Shown piece after piece: positions 61,723-64,000 of a DNA stretch of 64,000 bases (positions are counted from its first letter, which is position 1; each line of letters opens with the position of its first letter). The translations under genes were made by a program, and so were the position numbers. Origin of the DNA: Galaxea fascicularis (Eukaryota; Cnidaria; Anthozoa; Scleractinia; Euphylliidae); the NCBI GenBank assembly GCA_948470475.1, contig OX419338.1, forward strand, positions 11,476,747 through 11,540,746. Direction: 5' to 3'. A model generated the notes under the pieces. It worked only from the letters and a program-made list of their open reading frames with translations. It searched no databases and was not told where the DNA came from.

Positions 61723-61854
61723 TTGGGAAACAGCAAAAGTTACCCCAAAGGTGTGTATTTGACCAGTTGCAAAATGTTTGAACATGTTCAGTTTTATGAG
61801 GCTGAGAAACTTGGTTCAGGAAAACTAATCAATATTGTCAGTGGTTTTGAGAAG
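61723..61854 (+). CDS. Possible single exon of an unidentified gene
   Basis: The frame reads NSKSYPKGVYLTSCKMFEHV then QFYEAEKLGSGKLINIVSGF, and ends at GAGAAG followed by a consensus donor GTAAGT. Composition looks protein-like, but no family was recognised and no neighbouring exon was found. It may be chance. Confidence 0.25.
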
Positions 61855-62125
61855 GTAAGTCAAAGCAGCCTTTACCAACGACACACATGTTTACACCGAA
61901 ATTGGCTTAGTCGCTTGTATTTCTTTCGGGAAACACGCCGCATTATTCAGATTATTTGTCCTCAGTGCCTTAATTGGCATCTGCAACAGGAGTTGCTCCA
62001 ACTACGGATTTCTCCAAGTTTGCTGTGGAAGTGTCTGTGTGGATGTAATTTGTAAGTATCGTCCTTGTCGAAGCAACTTGGACTGCTCCAAGGTAGGGTC
62101 TGCCGGATTATGCCGGCATAATACA

Positions 62126-62272
62126 CCATTTTGCTAATGATCAGTTCCCAGTGAATTGTGGGTAGATCCAGTCCTCTGTGGGGGCAAAGTTGAAATTCTA
62201 ATTTTGACCGTTTGCCCCCACAAAGGACTGGATCTACCCACAAATCACTTGGAACTTATCATTAGCAAAATA
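62126..62272. mobile_element. Palindromic MITE, ~65-bp arms
   Basis: TTTTGCTAATGATCAGTTCC...GTGGGTAGATCCAGTCC mirrors GGACTGGATCTACCCAC...GGAACTTATCATTAGCAAAA. GGGGGCAAA sits near the loop. Confidence 0.85.
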
Positions 62273-62280
62273 GTGTATTT

Positions 62281-62474
62281 TGAGCATAATACACCTTTTG
62301 CTGTCCATTAGCAGAAAATACACTTTCATTTATGCCAAAAGTTATATCAATAACGTAAATAAGTTTTTCATTAACTCTAGAATACATTTCATCAGTGTTG
62401 ATCGAACTTTCAATTAGGATATTTGAATATGTATCGATATTCAATAACATTAACTGACAAACAAATGCGCGCTC

Positions 62475-62514
<40 letters not shown>

Positions 62515-62602
62515 TGAAAAACTTATTTACGTTACTGATATAACTTTTGGCATAAATGAAAGTATATTTTCTTGTAATGAACAGCAAAAGGTGTACTATA
62601 TC
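62281..62602. mobile_element. MITE with ~90-bp TIR adjoining the previous palindrome
   Basis: TACACCTTTTGCTGTCCATT...CATTTATGCCAAAAGTTATA on the left mirrors TATAACTTTTGGCATAAATG...ACAGCAAAAGGTGTACTA on the right. GAGCATAAT occurs at both borders and again at 62642. Confidence 0.85.
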
Positions 62603-62639
62603 TGGAGCATCAGGCTTAATGCTGGAATACTGATATTTT

Positions 62640-64000
62640 TGGAGCATAATGTCTCTGTTTCTGAAAACTGTGAGAGGTGTATGCAAATTTTGCCAGCAAC
62701 TCGCTCTAGAATGTACATTTTTTGATAAAGGTACATGTAAGTGCTATAATAAAGCAATAAATCTCGAGAAACTTCGTAGTTTGTAACTTCCTTTTCATAT
62801 TTTGCCTAAATAACACCTATGGTGAGTTATTTTCGAAAATAGTATTCAAAGATCGTGAAGCGCTTGATTTTTTCTGAAATCGAGGAAAGTTTGAAAAACG
62901 CCATTTTAGCGCCATGTCGCTGCCGAAAATGGAGTAAAATGATGCATTTTGTTATCGCTCGTGTAGATGAACGCGGTGACGTCTGTCAATGCAACTTGGC
63001 CAGAACATAACACATCTATAGTTCTTTCCAAGGCACAAATTTTTTTTGAAAAATCTGCTGGTATAAAACCGTTTTTAACTATTACAAATACCCTAGTTCA
63101 AACGCTTCAGCGATTGACCAAAATTTAGCTAACTTCCGCACCACAAAAAGCCCACTGGTACATAGAATTTGACGTTGAAATTAGTATTTTCTTAAAGTGC
63201 ATTCTTTGCGCTCTGTTGTGGTAAAATTTCTTCCGCGGCCCGACAAAAGTGCCCCGCCGAGAGAAGGAAACGTTAAGTCAATTTTTGCATCGCGACCGCT
63301 CTTGAAATCAACATGAACACCAAAGCTAACTCATGAATTAAAAGTTTACCAATGCAAACACTTTTCTCGCTATTCTGAGCGCCCTACGGCTTACTGTACA
63401 ATTAATTATAAGTTTACATACCGTTTTCAAACTGTCTGAGAGCGATAACCTTCAACTTTTCAATTCACAAGGTCAAAGTAGGTGGCGAAGTATTAAATGT
63501 AACTCGATGCCGATCGGCACGGCCATTCAGTCCAAGTGACCTTTAGCTCGTTCTAAACTGCTTCTTTTTCTCCATCTAACACCTTTTTAAAGTTATGATG
63601 TAGTGATACATGTTGAATTCCTACTTAGCCACCGTCTTGGGGTGCAGAAACATTGCTGTGATTTACCCCAAAAGGGAAACGTAATTGCGTGACGTTGACC
63701 TTAAGATTTACGAAAACAACGTCTCTCGGAGACGATTTCATTCATTACAAAAATTTTGCAACAGTGTTCAAGTCGGATAGCTGAAAAGACTAAAATAGAT
63801 ATTTCACCTTGTCATGTATGCATGCCCATGCAGCGAAGGAGCCAAAGCTAGGAAGAGATCCGTAATAATCAGGTGTTGAAGGCCATTACATATTACATCG
63901 CGATCGCTAATTGCTCTCGCGTTATTATAAAGTGAAACTGTGACAAATTCCATGAAGGTACTCCGGCGATTTTAAACTTATTCACTGTGACTCCAGTGAT
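62640..64000. other. Right-edge region without recognised gene
   Basis: No family signature, RNA gene or clear repeat boundary recognised. The missing 5' exons of pyridoxal kinase would be on the minus strand here or further right, but none was identified. Confidence 0.4.

Overview
The window is nuclear DNA from an animal, most likely an anthozoan cnidarian and probably a stony coral. The evidence is intron-rich metazoan genes with GT/AG junctions, AT-rich intergenic DNA, tRNA-headed SINEs, a CR1/L2-type LINE and a very dense population of palindromic MITEs. The species and the coral assignment are inference, because no search was possible.

Layout from left to right. (1) 470-7828, minus strand: mitochondrial acetyl-CoA acetyltransferase (ACAT1), eight exons, 3' part beyond the left edge. 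(2) 7963-11641, plus: a complete four-exon macro-domain protein of 232 residues, head to head with ACAT1 with 134 bp between the start codons. (3) 14061-23164, plus: a complete 12-exon malic enzyme of 608 residues with a mitochondrial presequence. (4) 23.2-33.2 kb: repeats, including a minisatellite-bearing element, several MITEs, a near-complete LINE on the minus strand (28.1-32.3 kb) interrupted by a nested 684-bp inverted-repeat element, and a 143-bp palindrome that encodes one hammerhead ribozyme on each strand. (5) 33205-37674, plus: WAVE/WASF actin regulator, three coding exons, 454 residues. (6) 41395-43960, minus: pirin, four exons, 313 residues. (7) 49904-55170, minus: pyridoxal kinase, six internal exons; the first and last coding segments were not found. 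(8) 57833-58756, minus: an intronless 307-residue cysteine-rich single-pass membrane protein with a cytoplasmic PPPY motif, not recognised as a known family. (9) 59.7-60.5 kb: a broken LINE fragment; the last 3.5 kb hold palindromic repeats and nothing recognisable as a gene.

The metabolic genes are housekeeping functions: ACAT1 for ketone body and isoleucine metabolism, malic enzyme for mitochondrial malate to pyruvate with NAD(P)H, and pyridoxal kinase for vitamin B6. The macro-domain protein may handle ADP-ribose metabolites. Only the ACAT1/macro pair has a physical arrangement that suggests shared control. The most unusual signals are the double-hammerhead palindrome, a thrice-repeated promoter-like module around pyridoxal kinase, and the orphan Cys-rich PPPY membrane protein. 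Exon boundaries were worked out by hand from splice signals, phase and family similarity.
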